Below, piece after piece: positions 63,740 to 64,000 of a stretch of DNA of 64,000 nt (position 1 is its first letter; every line of letters starts with the position of its first letter). Below the pieces are notes generated by a model that was not told where the DNA came from, ran no database searches, and saw only the letters and a list, made by a program, of their open reading frames with translations. This DNA comes from Bacteroidales bacterium. Its GTDB lineage: Bacteria; Bacteroidota; Bacteroidia; Bacteroidales; UBA1715. The DNA is taken from contig JAFXAU010000021.1 of NCBI GenBank assembly GCA_017516865.1, forward strand, positions 16,237-80,236, given 5' to 3'. The position numbers and the translations under genes are program-made.

Positions 63740-64000
63740 CCCCAAGTTCACGCCGAAGCATTTCCTATAATGCGGTTGGGTGGGCTTGGACATATAAGAA
63801 GGCGTTTATCTGACGCTTTGTTTTGACAACCTAGAATCTCGCAAATTCTTGGAGGTATTGTTCCTCTAATCAACACAAAGCAACGGTGGATGCCCATTGG
63901 GTATGTAGTATATGGTACGCCAGTACCATTTGCATATCGGCGTGGGTTCTGCGTTGCTCGTTCTGATTAGAGGGGCAATGCGAGAGCCTTAGGTTGTGGA
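63740..64000 (+). ncRNA. Candidate long structured non-coding RNA (runs to window edge)
   Basis: No convincing gene. Nested complementary arms form a rod: ACAACCTA (63826-63833)/TAGGTTGT (63990-63997); TCTCGCA (63837-63843)/TGCGAGA (63979-63985); CCTCTAATCA (63863-63872)/TGATTAGAGG (63964-63973); AGCAACG (63879-63885)/CGTTGCT (63952-63958). The tip holds two hairpins: TGGTAC-GCCA-GTACCA (63913-63928) and ATGCCC/GGGTAT (63890-63904). On the 5' side are GCATT/AATGC (63767-63772 area) and AGGCGT/ACGCTT hairpins. TACTTTTA at 63732-63739, close to the tRNA promoter's TACTTTTG, could be its -7 box. GC content is higher than in the flanking DNA. A 6S-like or Bacteroidales-specific RNA is possible; strand is inferred. 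Confidence 0.55.

Noticed and set aside
1..64000. CRISPR arrays, insertion sequences, integrases or a prophage
   Set aside because: No regularly spaced direct repeats, no transposase or integrase motif and no phage structural genes were seen.

Overview
The window is about 40% GC and reads as chromosomal DNA of a Bacteroidetes bacterium, most likely an uncultivated member of Bacteroidales. Four things point there: promoters of the TTG-N19-TAxxTTTG type; several secreted proteins with C-terminal type IX secretion (T9SS) sorting domains next to a T9SS gene (porQ); a fused SecDF; and a LytS/LytT pair. The species cannot be named. Two GH8 glycanases and a GH16-type glucanase lipoprotein suggest a plant-polysaccharide degrader. 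Succinate/acetate CoA transferase suggests fermentation, and meso-diaminopimelate dehydrogenase a Gram-negative wall.

Layout. 1-3104: leftward operon (conserved protein, lipoprotein, AsmA-like protein running off the left edge). 3330-5114: long-chain acyl-CoA ligase. 5352-8414: AT-rich accessory cluster with a zinc-ribbon protein, Nmad3, Nmad2 and an A1S_2505-like protein; its two transcription units share a near-identical promoter element. 8563-9694: ogt and a CAT-like acetyltransferase. 9823-15861: two paralogous T9SS-exported GH8 enzymes. 15933-21607: ftsE and sufB, then sufC and a short sufD, split by a GH16 lipoprotein gene on the other strand. 21763-26666: lipoprotein, hisIE with a decayed HisI half, ispD, secDF. 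27046-28655: RelB/PIN toxin-antitoxin pair between direct repeats, then a PD-(D/E)XK nuclease-like protein. 28980-39007: lepA, CoA transferase, LytTR two-component system, yraN, DUF1846 protein, T9SS cargo, ddh. 39177-50255: small proteins, an HhH/beta-barrel protein, aroC, a deacetylase-like protein, HIT protein, greA, ATP-grasp-like protein, lamin-tail surface protein. 50309-57798: asd, aspS, leuB, tRNA-Phe, then porQ-cmk-ispH-small membrane protein. 57820-63453: leuS, YqaA, higBA, GtrA, CDF metal exporter. 63454-64000: tandem palindromes and then a long, strongly self-complementary stretch that looks like a structured non-coding RNA.

How the genes connect. SecDF carries proteins across the inner membrane and T9SS (PorQ) across the outer membrane; the GH8 enzymes and the proteins at 36928 and 47928 are plausible cargo. 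asd and ddh belong to the aspartate/DAP/lysine route. ispD and ispH belong to the MEP isoprenoid pathway. aroC, leuB and hisIE are isolated biosynthetic genes. The most interesting parts are the Nmad cluster with its paired promoters, the split suf locus with an N-terminally short SufD, the degenerate HisI domain, the 28-bp palindrome family, and the RNA-like element at the right edge.
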